This document shows positions 21,708-32,232 of a stretch of DNA of 62,680 bases, piece after piece. The number at the start of each line of letters is the position of its first letter. Position 1 is the stretch's first letter. The notes beneath the pieces are model-generated. The model had not been told where the DNA came from and did not search any database. It was given only the letters and a program-made list of their open reading frames with translations. Where the stretch lies: contig CADDZC010000005.1 of assembly GCA_902812365.1 (NCBI GenBank), positions 37,501 to 100,180 of the forward strand. The letters are read 5' to 3'. This DNA comes from Acidobacteriota bacterium (lineage in GTDB: Bacteria > Acidobacteriota > Terriglobia > UBA7540). Both the position numbers and the translations under genes were made by a program.

Positions 21708-24700
21708 CTATGCTTCTCGCGACAGATAGAACTGCACCGCTGGCGTGATGATCAGGGATAGGACCATCGAAACCAGGATACCCCCGATCACGGCGATGGC
21801 CAGCGGCTGCAGCATCTGCGACCCGGCACCCAGGGCCAAAGCAAGGGGCAGCATGCCGGCGACAGCGGCTAGTGCGGTCATGGCGATGGGACGCAGGCGG
21901 CGGCGCCCGGCCTGGACCATCGCCTCCTCGGCGGAGAATCCGGAGGCGCGGAACCGCTGGTCCGCGTCGAGCAGCAGGATACCGTTCTTGGCTACGATGC
22001 CGATCACCATGATGAGTCCCATGAACGAGGAAATATTGAACGTCGTGCGGGTGACGAGCAGCGCCAGGACGACGCCCGAAGTCGAGAGCACGGCGGAGGA
22101 AAGTATCGCCGCCGGTGCCGTGAAGGTGCGGAATTCAAACAAGAGGACCAGGAACACCAGCACCAAGGCCAGCAGCAGCACCGTCACCAGATCGCGAAAC
22201 GACTTCTGCTGCTCCTGGTAGGTGCCGCCGTAGACGACACGGATGGAAGGAGGCAGGTTGAGATCGCGCACCGCCTTCTGCACGGCTTTGATACCGGTAC
22301 CCAGGTCGACGCCCTCGAGCCGCGCCGTCACCGCAACGTTACGCTGCAAGTTCTCGCGCAGGATCTCCGTCTGGCCGGGCAATTCGATGAGGCTGGCGAG
22401 CGAACCAAGGGTGGCCGTCTGACCGCCGGCGCTGGTGAGCAGGGTGTTGCTCATGGCTTCGAGGGACGAGCGGCAGTACTCGGGAAAGCGAACGCGCAGT
22501 GTATAGGGGACGCCGTTGACCACCACGGGTGTGGGCGTAGGCTCGCCTTCGAGCAGCGCCGCGGCGTCGGTGGTCACTTCCTCGGGGGTGAACCCGGCGC
22601 GCGCCGCTCGCGCGGGATCCACCTGATAAACGACGGCGGGGCCGCTGATGGTATTGTCGATGCCGTTCAGGATGTCGACCACTGACCTCTTGCCGCCGAA
22701 CTGGATCTTGCCGATCGCCTCTGCCACTTTGGGCGCCCACTCAGCCAGTAGGCCGGCGTTCGGCGAGAAGAGCTTGATCTGGATGGGCTGGGGGGCGCCG
22801 GTAAGGTCGCCGATCATGTCCTGCAAGATCTGGATGAATTCGACATCGACACTGGGCTCTTTTTCAGCGATTTGCGCGCGCAGGTCGCTGATGATCTCCT
22901 CAATGGTGCGGCGGCGCTTCTGCTTGAGCTTTACGGAAATGTCGCCGCTGTTGGCTTCGGTTACGGTTGCCAACCCCAACTGCATTCCCGTGCGGCGCGA
23001 TGTGCTTTCAACCTCCGGGATGGCGCGAATCATTTGCTCAAGGTGCGTCACCACGCGATCGGTCTCTTCCAGGGAGCTGCCGGCGGGCATGATGTAATCG
23101 AGGATGAAACCGCCTTCATCCATCTCCGGAAGCAGGTCCGTGCCCAGCGCCTTGTAGCCGACGTCGGAGAGCACCACCAGGATGGCGCAGAAGGCGGCGA
23201 GCCAGCCGGGATGTTCGAGGGCGCGGCGCAGCCAGCGCTCGTAGAAGCGGATGACGCGGCCAAAGAAGCCGGTCATGGTGGCTTCCTCTGCCGCCAGCAG
23301 CCGCTGCAGCTCCTGGTCCTCGGGGCTCAGCTGTTCGGTGGCTCCTGCCGGAGGTGGACCGTCGCCGGCGGGCGCGTTCCATGCTTCCCGGTGCTTCGGT
23401 CGCAGCAGGTGCATGCTGAGGTTCGGGGTCCACACCAGGGCCAAAGCGAGCGAGGTAAACAACGAGACGGCCATGGTGACGGCGAGGGCGCGGAAGAAGG
23501 TGCCGGCCACGCCCGTGATCGAGATGAGCGGCAGGAAGACGACCACCGGGGTGATCGTAGAGCCGATGAGAGGTATGGTGATCTCCTTCAGCGCGCTATG
23601 AATCGACTCCAAGCGCCCTTCGCCGGAGTCGCGGTGCAGGACGATGTTCTCCACCACCACGATGGCGTCGTCGATCACCAACCCGACGGCCGCGGCCAGC
23701 CCGCCCAGCGTCATCAGGTTGAAGCTCTCACCCAGCACGCGCAGGGCGATGAACGTCACCAGCACGGTGACGGGAATCACCAGGCCGGCTACCACCGACG
23801 TTCCCCAGTCGCGCAGGAAGACCACCAGGATGATGGAAGCCAGAACCAGACCGATCAGGATGGCATCCCGCACGCTCTTAATGGACTCGGTTACCAGGGT
23901 CGCCTGGTCGTAGAAGTTCTGCAGGACAACGCCGCGGGGCAGCGTCTTCCGGATCTGTTCAATCTCGGCGTGCACTTCATCCGCCACAGCCACGGTGTTG
24001 CTCGTTGGCTGGCGATTGATGCTGAGCAGCACGGCCGGCTTCGCGTTCGCGGTCACGATGGTGTAGACGGGCTTCACCGACGGCCCCACGCTGGCCACGT
24101 CCTCGATGCGCACCGGAACGCCATCCTTGGTGGTCTTAATGACCACCTGGGAAATCTCGGCCGGATCGTGCACCTGAGCGGTGACCAGTCCCAGATGGAG
24201 CTGGTGGTTGCGATTGAGCAGGCCCGGCGAATCAATCAGGTTCGTACGGCGAACGGCATCGAGAATGTCCGGCACTGTCACGTGCGCCTCCAGTAGCTTG
24301 GCCGGGTCGGGAGTGATTTGAAACTCAGGTTCCTGCCCACCCTGCACTAGCACACTGGCAACGCCGCTTAGGCGATTGAGCCGCGGCTTAATCTCGTAGG
24401 TGGCCATTTCCCAAAGCTGGGTTTGGGGGACGGCGTCTGACGTAAGGCTGTAACCCATGATGGGAAAGCTGGCAAAGGTCAACCGGTGCGCCTCCAACTG
24501 GACCGTCGGCGGCAAGGTTGCCTGGACGCGAGCCAGCGCCGAGTTCACTAGCTGCAGGGTCTGGAACATGTCCACGTTCCAGTCGAAGAAGAGGTCTACC
24601 TCCGCCGACCCGCGGCTGGTGATGGAGCGCACCGTCTCGAGACCCGGCACGCTATTCACCGCTTCTTCGATGGGCCGCGTGATGGAGACCATCATCTGGT

Positions 24701-24914
24701 CGATGGGCATGACGCCGTTTTCCGCACCAATAAGGATGCGGGGGAAGTTGGTTTCCGGAAAGACCGCCACGGGGATGCTAAGCGCCAGGTAGCCCCCAAC
24801 CAAGGCCAGCGTCACGATGAGGAAGATGATGGACTTGGAGTGGCGGGCGAACCAGTAGGCTTCATCGGGAGGCTTTCCTTTGTTTTCAATCACTTGGTGG
24901 CTTCGAACCTGCAT
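21708..24914 (-). CDS. RND-family efflux pump, inner-membrane permease
   Basis: A 1068-residue proton-driven pump of the AcrB/CusA superfamily, forming a trimer that hands substrate to the TolC-like exit duct. It has 12 membrane helices in two halves, each with a large periplasmic loop. The helix-4 signature GLAAAVGLVIDDAIVVVEN contains the paired Asp of the proton relay. The second half repeats the pattern (GLIMVIGIVAKNGILLLD). The sequence is nearer to heavy-metal or multidrug pumps of soil bacteria than to AcrB, and the substrate cannot be told. The ATG at 24914 fits the family start. A GTG at 25067 would add 51 poorly coding residues. The TolC and adaptor genes lie upstream. Confidence 0.93.
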   Translation of the reverse strand: MQVRSHQVIENKGKPPDEAYWFARHSKSIIFLIVTLALVGGYLALSIPVAVFPETNFPRILIGAENGVMPIDQMMVSITRPIEEAVNSVPGLETVRSITSRGSAEVDLFFDWNVDMFQTLQLVNSALARVQATLPPTVQLEAHRLTFASFPIMGYSLTSDAVPQTQLWEMATYEIKPRLNRLSGVASVLVQGGQEPEFQITPDPAKLLEAHVTVPDILDAVRRTNLIDSPGLLNRNHQLHLGLVTAQVHDPAEISQVVIKTTKDGVPVRIEDVASVGPSVKPVYTIVTANAKPAVLLSINRQPTSNTVAVADEVHAEIEQIRKTLPRGVVLQNFYDQATLVTESIKSVRDAILIGLVLASIILVVFLRDWGTSVVAGLVIPVTVLVTFIALRVLGESFNLMTLGGLAAAVGLVIDDAIVVVENIVLHRDSGEGRLESIHSALKEITIPLIGSTITPVVVFLPLISITGVAGTFFRALAVTMAVSLFTSLALALVWTPNLSMHLLRPKHREAWNAPAGDGPPPAGATEQLSPEDQELQRLLAAEEATMTGFFGRVIRFYERWLRRALEHPGWLAAFCAILVVLSDVGYKALGTDLLPEMDEGGFILDYIMPAGSSLEETDRVVTHLEQMIRAIPEVESTSRRTGMQLGLATVTEANSGDISVKLKQKRRRTIEEIISDLRAQIAEKEPSVDVEFIQILQDMIGDLTGAPQPIQIKLFSPNAGLLAEWAPKVAEAIGKIQFGGKRSVVDILNGIDNTISGPAVVYQVDPARAARAGFTPEEVTTDAAALLEGEPTPTPVVVNGVPYTLRVRFPEYCRSSLEAMSNTLLTSAGGQTATLGSLASLIELPGQTEILRENLQRNVAVTARLEGVDLGTGIKAVQKAVRDLNLPPSIRVVYGGTYQEQQKSFRDLVTVLLLALVLVFLVLLFEFRTFTAPAAILSSAVLSTSGVVLALLVTRTTFNISSFMGLIMVIGIVAKNGILLLDADQRFRASGFSAEEAMVQAGRRRLRPIAMTALAAVAGMLPLALALGAGSQMLQPLAIAVIGGILVSMVLSLIITPAVQFYLSREA

Positions 24915-25063
24915 TTTGAGCGCTGGCCGGGTGTCTCCTTTCCTTGAGCCTCTGGTCTGAGGCCGTCGGCGGCCGAGCACATCGGGATATCGAGGTCTCG
25001 GGGCCCCATCCTTTCGCCAACACCGGCTTCCGGCTGGCTCAACGTTCTGTTCCGCCAGCGCCG

Positions 25064-25102
25064 TCACGTATTTTCAATAACTTGGTGGCTTCGTTCCTTC
25101 AT
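25064..25102 (-). CDS. 12-codon ORF mimicking the pump's N-terminus
   Basis: It reads MKERSHQVIENT and then TGA. The real pump begins MQVRSHQVIEN, so 9 of the first 11 residues agree, and 29 of the first 34 bases match. It starts 188 nt upstream of the pump ATG. Its TGA overlaps a GTG (25067) that opens the pump frame, as in coupled genes. It may be a leftover of a partial duplication of the gene start, or a leader peptide. There is no strong ribosome-binding site, so translation is uncertain. Confidence 0.4.
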   Translation of the reverse strand: MKERSHQVIENT

Positions 25103-25214
25103 TTTTCGTTTAGGGTCTCGGAAGATCGCTCCCAGGAGGGTCCTTCGAAATCCGGTCCGCTCTGGGTTCCTCACCAGTTTAGTTCGGAAGCTGCCGGTGT
25201 CCAGGTATATCGCG

Positions 25215-26747
25215 TCAGATTCGTGTGCATTGCTCACGAAAGGTGCAATCCTCGCTTTTTGTGTCTTTTGTCGCCTTTGTTTTGGCCTCCCTGATCCTAC
25301 TTTTCCTTACTTTCTCCTTACTTTCCTTCCCGTGCTGAGGCTGGTCCACCTGCACCCTGGTATTATCCGGCAGGCCATAGGCGCCGACACTCACGACGGT
25401 TTCTCCTGGCTTTAGTCCGTCGGTGATCTGCACGCTGTCGCCGTCCCGCACCCCGGTTTTGACAACGCGCTGATGGGCCCTACCGTCGTGCCCAACAACC
25501 ATGACGGTGGTTGTTCCATCGGAGGCAGCAAGAATGGCGGAAGCGGGCAGCACCAAGGCGTTCTCCAAAGTCTGGGCAGTGATCGTGACTCGTGCGCTCG
25601 AGCCCGGCCGGAGTTGCCCGTGCGGGTTGGGAGCTTGCACCCACACCTCGACAGTGGCACTGTTTGGATCAAGCGCTGGGCTCACCAGTGTCACCTTTCC
25701 CCTTACCTCATTTTCGTTGCCGGCGGGTGAGCCTCCCGTTGGACCCGCACTCATGAAAATGCTAGCCGGATCTCCCACACGCAAGGCGACAGCTTCCGGC
25801 GGTGTGATATGAGCGCGCGCCACAATCTGCGAGGTATCCATCACGGTGATTAGCGGCGAGCCGCTGGTAGCCATCTCGCCAGCGTAGAGGGGGCGGTCGG
25901 TGACCACGCCGTCGATGGGGCTGCGAATCTCGGAGTAGCTGAGCTGGGCCCGTGCCACCTCGTATTTGCCCTTGGCCGAGGTCAGTTGACCCTCCGCAGC
26001 CTTCAACTCCTGCTCGCGGCCGAATGACTTTAAGGCTTCGAGGTGCTGAGCCGCGATTTCGTAGGCATTCTTGGCCTGGATGTAGGCCACCAGCGCGTCC
26101 TCCACGTCCTTGCGCGGCGCGGCCCCCTGGGCGAAGAGTCGCTGCCGGTTCTCGTAGATCTTCTGCTGGGCGTCCATCTGCTCCTTGGCAGCCTTGGCGT
26201 CCAGCTCCGCCTTGCGGATCTCCTCCGGAACGTTGCCACGTACAGCAGTCTCGTAGGCAGCCTGGGCCTGTTCGAAGGCACCGCGGTTGTCGATTTCAGC
26301 CGCCACCAGGTCCCGGTTTTCGAGTTCGGCCAGAAGCTGCCCGGCCTTCACGTGAGTGCCACGCTCGACGTAGAACTTCTTCACAGGAGCGCTAATCTTG
26401 GGCGCGATCGCCGCCTGCCGGATGGGGTAGATGATGGCTTGGGCTTCGATCTTGCTTGCGATGGGCGCGATACGCGCCTGGGTCACCTGCACGGTTACCA
26501 GGGGTTCGTGTTCAGCCTCCTTGTTCGAGCAGGCAAAGAGCGGAAGTAACAGCGCGGCGACGATCAGGAGTAAGGCTGCCTGCCCGCAGGCGCTGCCGCG
26601 GGTTGTCTCCTCAGCCGTTCGTAGGTTGCCGGCTCCGCCGCTTCCCCCAGGAAGGCGGGGTGGCTGGCCGCAGAGTTGTGCGAGCTCTTTACTTGAGGGA
26701 ACGGAGACGAAGGGCGAAAGAGGAAGGCTCATGTGGCGGTTCGCCAT
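25215..26747 (-). CDS. RND efflux periplasmic adaptor (membrane-fusion) lipoprotein
   Basis: A 510-residue adaptor linking the RND pump to the TolC-like duct. After a long N-terminal stretch there is a lipoprotein signal (LLLPLFACSNKE, lipidated Cys). A barrel-sandwich half (SAPVKKFYVERGTHVKAGQ), a coiled-coil hairpin of about 110 residues, the second half (YSEIRSPIDGVVTDR) and beta-barrel domains follow. The last 38 or so residues are Lys-rich and encoded by short tandem purine repeats (25296-25330), unusual for the family. The ATG at 26747 lies 4 nt past the TolC-like stop codon, and an in-frame TTG at 26753 overlaps it. The true start could also be later, nearer the lipoprotein signal. Confidence 0.9.
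   Translation of the reverse strand: MANRHMSLPLSPFVSVPSSKELAQLCGQPPRLPGGSGGAGNLRTAEETTRGSACGQAALLLIVAALLLPLFACSNKEAEHEPLVTVQVTQARIAPIASKIEAQAIIYPIRQAAIAPKISAPVKKFYVERGTHVKAGQLLAELENRDLVAAEIDNRGAFEQAQAAYETAVRGNVPEEIRKAELDAKAAKEQMDAQQKIYENRQRLFAQGAAPRKDVEDALVAYIQAKNAYEIAAQHLEALKSFGREQELKAAEGQLTSAKGKYEVARAQLSYSEIRSPIDGVVTDRPLYAGEMATSGSPLITVMDTSQIVARAHITPPEAVALRVGDPASIFMSAGPTGGSPAGNENEVRGKVTLVSPALDPNSATVEVWVQAPNPHGQLRPGSSARVTITAQTLENALVLPASAILAASDGTTTVMVVGHDGRAHQRVVKTGVRDGDSVQITDGLKPGETVVSVGAYGLPDNTRVQVDQPQHGKESKEKVRKSRIREAKTKATKDTKSEDCTFREQCTRI
25296..25330 (-). repeat. Short tandem purine repeats at the adaptor 3' end
   Basis: On the minus strand about three imperfect copies of an 9-11-nt unit, AAAGTAAGG with A/G variations, stand in a row. 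They encode the basic tail KESKEKVRKSR of the adaptor. Slippage in such a tract could change the tail length or frame. Confidence 0.5.
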
Positions 26748-26749
26748 CT

Positions 26750-28189
26750 TCAAAAGCTCCCCGTCAGAGTCTGGAGGTTGGCCAAAGCGGCGCGGTAGCG
26801 GGCCTGGCCATCGTCGTAGGCGTTGCGGGCCTGGGTGAGCGTGTTCTGGGCATCGACCAGCTCGAGCGCTGTCGCTTCTCCCGCCTCGTAGCGCAGACCC
26901 GTGAGCCGCAGGCTTTCGGCGGCTAGTCTCGCGGCCTCGCGCAGAGACTCGGCCTCGGTACGGGCGGCCAGCGCTTCGTCGTAAAGCGCGTAGAGATTCG
27001 CCAGGAGCTGCCGCTGGGCCTGAGTGAGCTCGAGCTGGGCCTGCTGGCGGTGAAATTCAGCCTGCTTCAGCTTGCTGCGCGTGGCGCCCCAGTTCCAGAT
27101 GGGTACGTTCAGCGTGACGGTAGCAAAGTAGCCGAGGTTGGGAAGCCTGAGAGTAGGATCGGTGATGCTGGTGCTCTTAAGGGCTACGGCGTTTGCCTCG
27201 ATGCCGTAGTCGACGTCGGTGGTCAGAGTGGGTAGAAAGGCGGCGCGGGCCGCGGAGACGTCCAGCCGGGCCTGCCGCAGGGCGGCGACCGCCGCGCGCA
27301 GGTCTGGGTTTTCGCGCTGGGCCATTGCCTGCACTTCGCTGAAGGAGGGCAGGACAGGCTCCGCTTCGAGGTCGTCGACGACCGTGAAGTTCTCATTGAA
27401 ATTGGGGAAGAGCAGGACGGCCAGCGCCAGTCGTGCTTGCTCCATGCCGAGCTGCGCCTCCTGGAACGCCTGTTTCTGCTGGTCAAACTGGATCTGAGCC
27501 TTGATGACATCGCTGTGGGCGGCCTCGCCGGCGCGCTCCTTGTTCTGGGTAATCCCCAGGAAGCGCTGAGCCTGCGCCAGGCTCTCCTGGGCGGTAGCAT
27601 ACTTGCGCTGCGCCACCACCAGCCCATAGTAGGCCTTGGTCACCGTGACGGTCAGGCCTCGGCGGGCGATCTCCTCCTTGGCCTGCGCCAGCGCCTCCGC
27701 GGCGCTAGCCCGGTGGTAGGCGGTCCGCTGGAAAGTAGCGGGCGAGAAGTCCTGGTGGAAGACACCCCAGATGCGGTAAACGTGGACGCCGTCGTTGGTC
27801 ACATAGCGGCCGGAAGGCAAGTGGCCGTTCCCCTGCGTGCCCAGATACTCGGAGTGAAAATTCAGGGACGGCAGCAGAGCCGCGCGGGCCTGGACACGGT
27901 CTTCATGGGCCACGCGCCTATCGCTGACCGCAGCATTATAAGAGGCGTCGTTGTGCCGCGCCCGCTCGAGGGCGTCGCGCAAGGTGAGGGTGAGCGGAGC
28001 ACCCGAAGGCGAGGGCGCCTGAATAAGCTCGAGCGCCGACTGGACTGCGGGTCCAGGCGGTGGCTGCAACTGGCCGTAAGCCCCTGAAGGACCGTTGGTT
28101 AAGGCCCACATCAGTGTGGGAATCGCAAGATAGCCACGGCTTGGCTGCCCCTTTCCGGTTAGAGAGTGCCGAACGCTCGGTCTCGCCAT
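26750..28189 (-). CDS. TolC-family outer-membrane efflux protein
   Basis: A 479-residue protein expected to form the trimeric exit duct of the tripartite pump. Two OEP repeats are visible. The first begins LTLRDALERARHNDASYNAAV and carries long Ala/Gln-rich helices. The second begins PSFSEVQAMAQRENPDLRAAV. The C-terminal repeat end is YEAGEATALELVDAQNTLTQA. The N-terminal export signal is weak. The ATG at 28189 is chosen because AAGGAG lies 8 nt upstream; the frame remains open for 65 more codons, which look non-coding. It is the first gene of the three-gene pump operon. Confidence 0.92.
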   Translation of the reverse strand: MARPSVRHSLTGKGQPSRGYLAIPTLMWALTNGPSGAYGQLQPPPGPAVQSALELIQAPSPSGAPLTLTLRDALERARHNDASYNAAVSDRRVAHEDRVQARAALLPSLNFHSEYLGTQGNGHLPSGRYVTNDGVHVYRIWGVFHQDFSPATFQRTAYHRASAAEALAQAKEEIARRGLTVTVTKAYYGLVVAQRKYATAQESLAQAQRFLGITQNKERAGEAAHSDVIKAQIQFDQQKQAFQEAQLGMEQARLALAVLLFPNFNENFTVVDDLEAEPVLPSFSEVQAMAQRENPDLRAAVAALRQARLDVSAARAAFLPTLTTDVDYGIEANAVALKSTSITDPTLRLPNLGYFATVTLNVPIWNWGATRSKLKQAEFHRQQAQLELTQAQRQLLANLYALYDEALAARTEAESLREAARLAAESLRLTGLRYEAGEATALELVDAQNTLTQARNAYDDGQARYRAALANLQTLTGSF

Positions 28190-28485
28190 CAGCTTTCTCC
28201 TTGGGATCGATATGCCAGGTTGGCGGATCGGGGCGGCAATTGGCACTGCTTCGCAAGAGCGGCGATTGCTACCAAAAAGGCTTGAACTAGGCACCTGTTC
28301 AAGTCCGCTCCCTTCACCGCGAGGCGCGCGACATTCAGAACGGCATGCGTCCCGGAGCTCGGTTAGGCCACCCAATGGGCCCACCCGCCGACGCGCTTGT
28401 TGCGAATATAGAGTAGGTAGCTGGGGTGTGCCTTAATGGTGGATTAATTTTTGTTTATCTTTGCGGCCGAGATGCCGCAGGCAAC
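28190..28485. promoter_or_regulatory. Regulatory gap before the pump operon, with TTAAT inverted repeat
   Basis: This stretch of about 300 nt separates the two-component genes from the pump genes, all on the minus strand. It is AT-rich near 28400-28460 and holds a perfect inverted repeat TTAAT-N5-ATTAA at 28433-28447. A TATATT lies 20-30 nt downstream of it on the minus strand and could be a -10 box. The layout suits a binding site for the adjacent response regulator, but this is not shown. Confidence 0.35.
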
Positions 28486-29910
28486 TTAGACGCAGGCTTC
28501 TGAGCGTGCGGGCAGGACGGGCAAGGGGCTGGGTTCCAAAGGCAACGTGACCGTGAAGGTCGATCCCCTTCCGGGTGCACTCTCGCATTGAACCGAGCCT
28601 CGCATGGCGGTAACGATGGCCTGGGCAATGGCGAGTCCCAGGCCGCCGCCGTCTGCCTCGCCGGACCCGCAGGGCGCCGCGCGGTAGAAGCGCTCGAAGA
28701 TGCGGGGGAGGTGCTCCGCCGGGATGCCGACGCCTTGGTCCTCAAAACGGATGCGAGCGCAGCCTGCCGAACAGTCCAGACGCACGCTCACGCGGCTACG
28801 CGACGGGGAGTACTTGATGGCGTTGTCTAGGAATATGAGGAAGAGCTGGCGGAGGAAAGCTTCGTCGCCAACGTAAGGAATGTCCTGCCCAAGCTGGCGG
28901 TCGATGGCAATGTCCTTGGCGCGGGCGCGTGAGGACACTAGCGCACAAGCTTCTTCGAGGACTTCGTTCAGGTAAAGAGGCTCAGCATTCAGGCGAAGCT
29001 GGCCAGCATCGGCCATCGAGAGCGTAAACAGCCCTTCGACGATGCGGATCAGCTTCTTGACTTCGTCCTCCATCACCCGCAGGGCTCTTTGGTACTCTTC
29101 CGGCGTCCGAGGCTGCGCGAGCAGCAGCTCGGTTTCGCCCTCGAGCACGGACAGCGGAGTGCGCAGTTCGTGGGCAGCATCCGTGACAAACTGCCGAAGC
29201 TGCCGGAGCACCACCTCGAGCCGGGCAAAGAGTTGGTTAAAGGTCTGGGCCAGACGACCCAGCTCATCGTGGGCGTGCGGAACTTCGAGGGGATCCCACA
29301 GGCCGCTGCTACCCGGTTCAGCCAGGCGTGCCGTGGTGCGGGCAGCGCGGCACGTGAGCTCTGTCACGGGCTCCAGGCTGCGGCCCACGTACCAGGCAGA
29401 GACCGCCGCGGTCACCAGCAGGCTTAACGGAAAGAACCACAGGGCGATGTGGCGAAAGTCCTCCAGCACCTCGTGGGCCTGCTGATCAGGCATGGCGACC
29501 GCCAGCGCCAGGAGCTGGCCCTGCCGCTGGAAGGGCAGCAGAGCCGCGCGCAGGCGCGAGTGTTGCGGGCTGCGGGCCGTCCCGAACAGAGGCTTGGCCG
29601 GATCAGGCTTGAGTGCACCGAGGTCGAGCGTCTGGCCGCGGAGGTTCTTCGAGCTCTGCAGGACGCGGCCGGAGGCCTCCAGCAGCTCGAAGTAGGCGCC
29701 GGGCAAATCGAGCTGGTTCACATCCTGCTCTGTGGAGTCGGTAACGAGATCGGCGACGACGGGGCGGGCCATTTCAAACAACTGGCGGTCAAGCTGGGAA
29801 TCCGCTTCCCGGCGCAGAAGCCCGTAAAAGGCTAGGTAGGAGGCGGCGAGCAGGATACTGACCACGGCGCAAAACAGCGCCATCATGCGGAAGCGCAAGC
29901 TTTGGATCAC
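28486..29910 (-). CDS. Sensor histidine kinase
   Basis: A 474-residue membrane kinase. Two membrane helices (about 10-30 and 156-176) flank a periplasmic sensor domain of some 125 residues. A HAMP linker is followed by the H-box FVTDAAHELRTPLS with H247, the N-box LFLIFLDNAIKYS, and the G-boxes EDQGVGIP and GGGLGLAIAQAIV. The domain order and HAMP-HisKA-HATPase type match CusS/CopS-like kinases that answer to metals or envelope stress, which fits the pump genes downstream. The signal itself is unknown. Its start overlaps the response-regulator stop by four bases. Confidence 0.92.
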   Translation of the reverse strand: MIQSLRFRMMALFCAVVSILLAASYLAFYGLLRREADSQLDRQLFEMARPVVADLVTDSTEQDVNQLDLPGAYFELLEASGRVLQSSKNLRGQTLDLGALKPDPAKPLFGTARSPQHSRLRAALLPFQRQGQLLALAVAMPDQQAHEVLEDFRHIALWFFPLSLLVTAAVSAWYVGRSLEPVTELTCRAARTTARLAEPGSSGLWDPLEVPHAHDELGRLAQTFNQLFARLEVVLRQLRQFVTDAAHELRTPLSVLEGETELLLAQPRTPEEYQRALRVMEDEVKKLIRIVEGLFTLSMADAGQLRLNAEPLYLNEVLEEACALVSSRARAKDIAIDRQLGQDIPYVGDEAFLRQLFLIFLDNAIKYSPSRSRVSVRLDCSAGCARIRFEDQGVGIPAEHLPRIFERFYRAAPCGSGEADGGGLGLAIAQAIVTAMRGSVQCESAPGRGSTFTVTLPLEPSPLPVLPARSEACV

Positions 29911-30581
29911 TGGGGTGCTCCCAGGCGATATCCGGCACCGCGCACCGTGTGAATCAGCTTGGGCAGGCTGCCGTGATCGATCTTTTGCCGCAAGCGGTTA
30001 ATGTATACCTCCACCAGGTTGGATTCCCGGTCAAAGCCGGCATCCCAGACGTGCTCCTCGATCTCGCTACGGGTGACGATTTCCGGGGCGCGCAACACCA
30101 GCAGCTCCAGCAGGGCGAATTCTTTCGCCGTGAGGGGAACGGTAAGCGAGTTGCGCTTTACTTGCCGGCGGCGGCGGTCGATCTCGAGGTCGGCGTAGCG
30201 CAGCGTTCCTTCCCGTCGGTTGAGGCCGCGCCGAATGAGGGCCCGGACGCGCGCCTGAAGCTCGGCGAGGGCAAAGGGTTTGACCAGGTAATCGTCGGCG
30301 CCAGCATCCAGCCCCTCGACGCGCTGCTCCACCAAACTGCGTGCGGTTAGCATCAGGATGGGCGTTTCAATACGGGAAGCCCGGAGCTCGCGGCAGACTT
30401 CGACGCCGCTCAGGCCAGGGAGACGCACATCCAAAAGGATCGCGTCATAGTTGGCCGAGGCCGCCATCTCGAGGGCCTGCTCGCCGGTAGTAGCGATGTC
30501 CACCGCGTAGGTGTTCTCGCGCAGGGACCGAGCCACGAAGCTCGCCACCTTGCGCTCATCTTCCACCAGGAGGATGCGCAT
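29907..30581 (-). CDS. OmpR/PhoB-family response regulator
   Basis: A 224-residue DNA-binding regulator. The receiver domain has the acidic pair E7-D8, the phosphorylated D51 in AILLDVRLPG, the Thr in LMLTARS and K106 in DDYLVKPFAL. A winged-helix domain begins near 130, with the recognition region SEIEEHVWDAGFDRESNLVEVYINRLRQK-like (only partly quoted: VEVYINRLRQKI). It is paired with the kinase that follows, and they likely control the pump operon. The promoter has its -10 box 8 nt from the ATG, so the message may lack a leader. Confidence 0.93.
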   Translation of the reverse strand: MRILLVEDERKVASFVARSLRENTYAVDIATTGEQALEMAASANYDAILLDVRLPGLSGVEVCRELRASRIETPILMLTARSLVEQRVEGLDAGADDYLVKPFALAELQARVRALIRRGLNRREGTLRYADLEIDRRRRQVKRNSLTVPLTAKEFALLELLVLRAPEIVTRSEIEEHVWDAGFDRESNLVEVYINRLRQKIDHGSLPKLIHTVRGAGYRLGAPQ

Positions 30582-30589
30582 CAGTTTAT

Positions 30590-30618
30590 ATTATAGTGGT
30601 GGCTCAGCGGCCTGTAAC
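30590..30618 (-). promoter_or_regulatory. Promoter of the response regulator, almost leaderless
   Basis: A perfect TATAAT (30595-30590) on the minus strand, a 17-nt spacer and GTTACA (4/6) as -35 box at 30618-30613. Only 8 nt lie between the -10 box and the ATG at 30581, so transcription should begin at or within a few bases of the start codon. No Shine-Dalgarno sequence is present in between. Confidence 0.6.
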
Positions 30619-30698
30619 CGCTGGAGGCTAGAGTGTCCTGCGCATGTTGTCAGGACCTGGCACAACTCGATCGTCGCGACAGAAGAGGCGGCTGAGCG

Positions 30699-32153
<1,455 letters not shown>

Positions 32154-32232
32154 CGGCACGCCGTGTTCGGAAAGCAGGCGAGGTGTTAAGTCGGCTCGCC
32201 CCGCTTCGTATTGAGAATCAGGGGGAGGAACA

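Noticed and set aside
22872-24296. A 474-codon open frame on the plus strand inside the RND pump gene
   Set aside because: It is the antisense mirror of a high-GC gene, has His/Gln/Arg-rich unnatural composition, and lies wholly inside a strongly conserved coding region.
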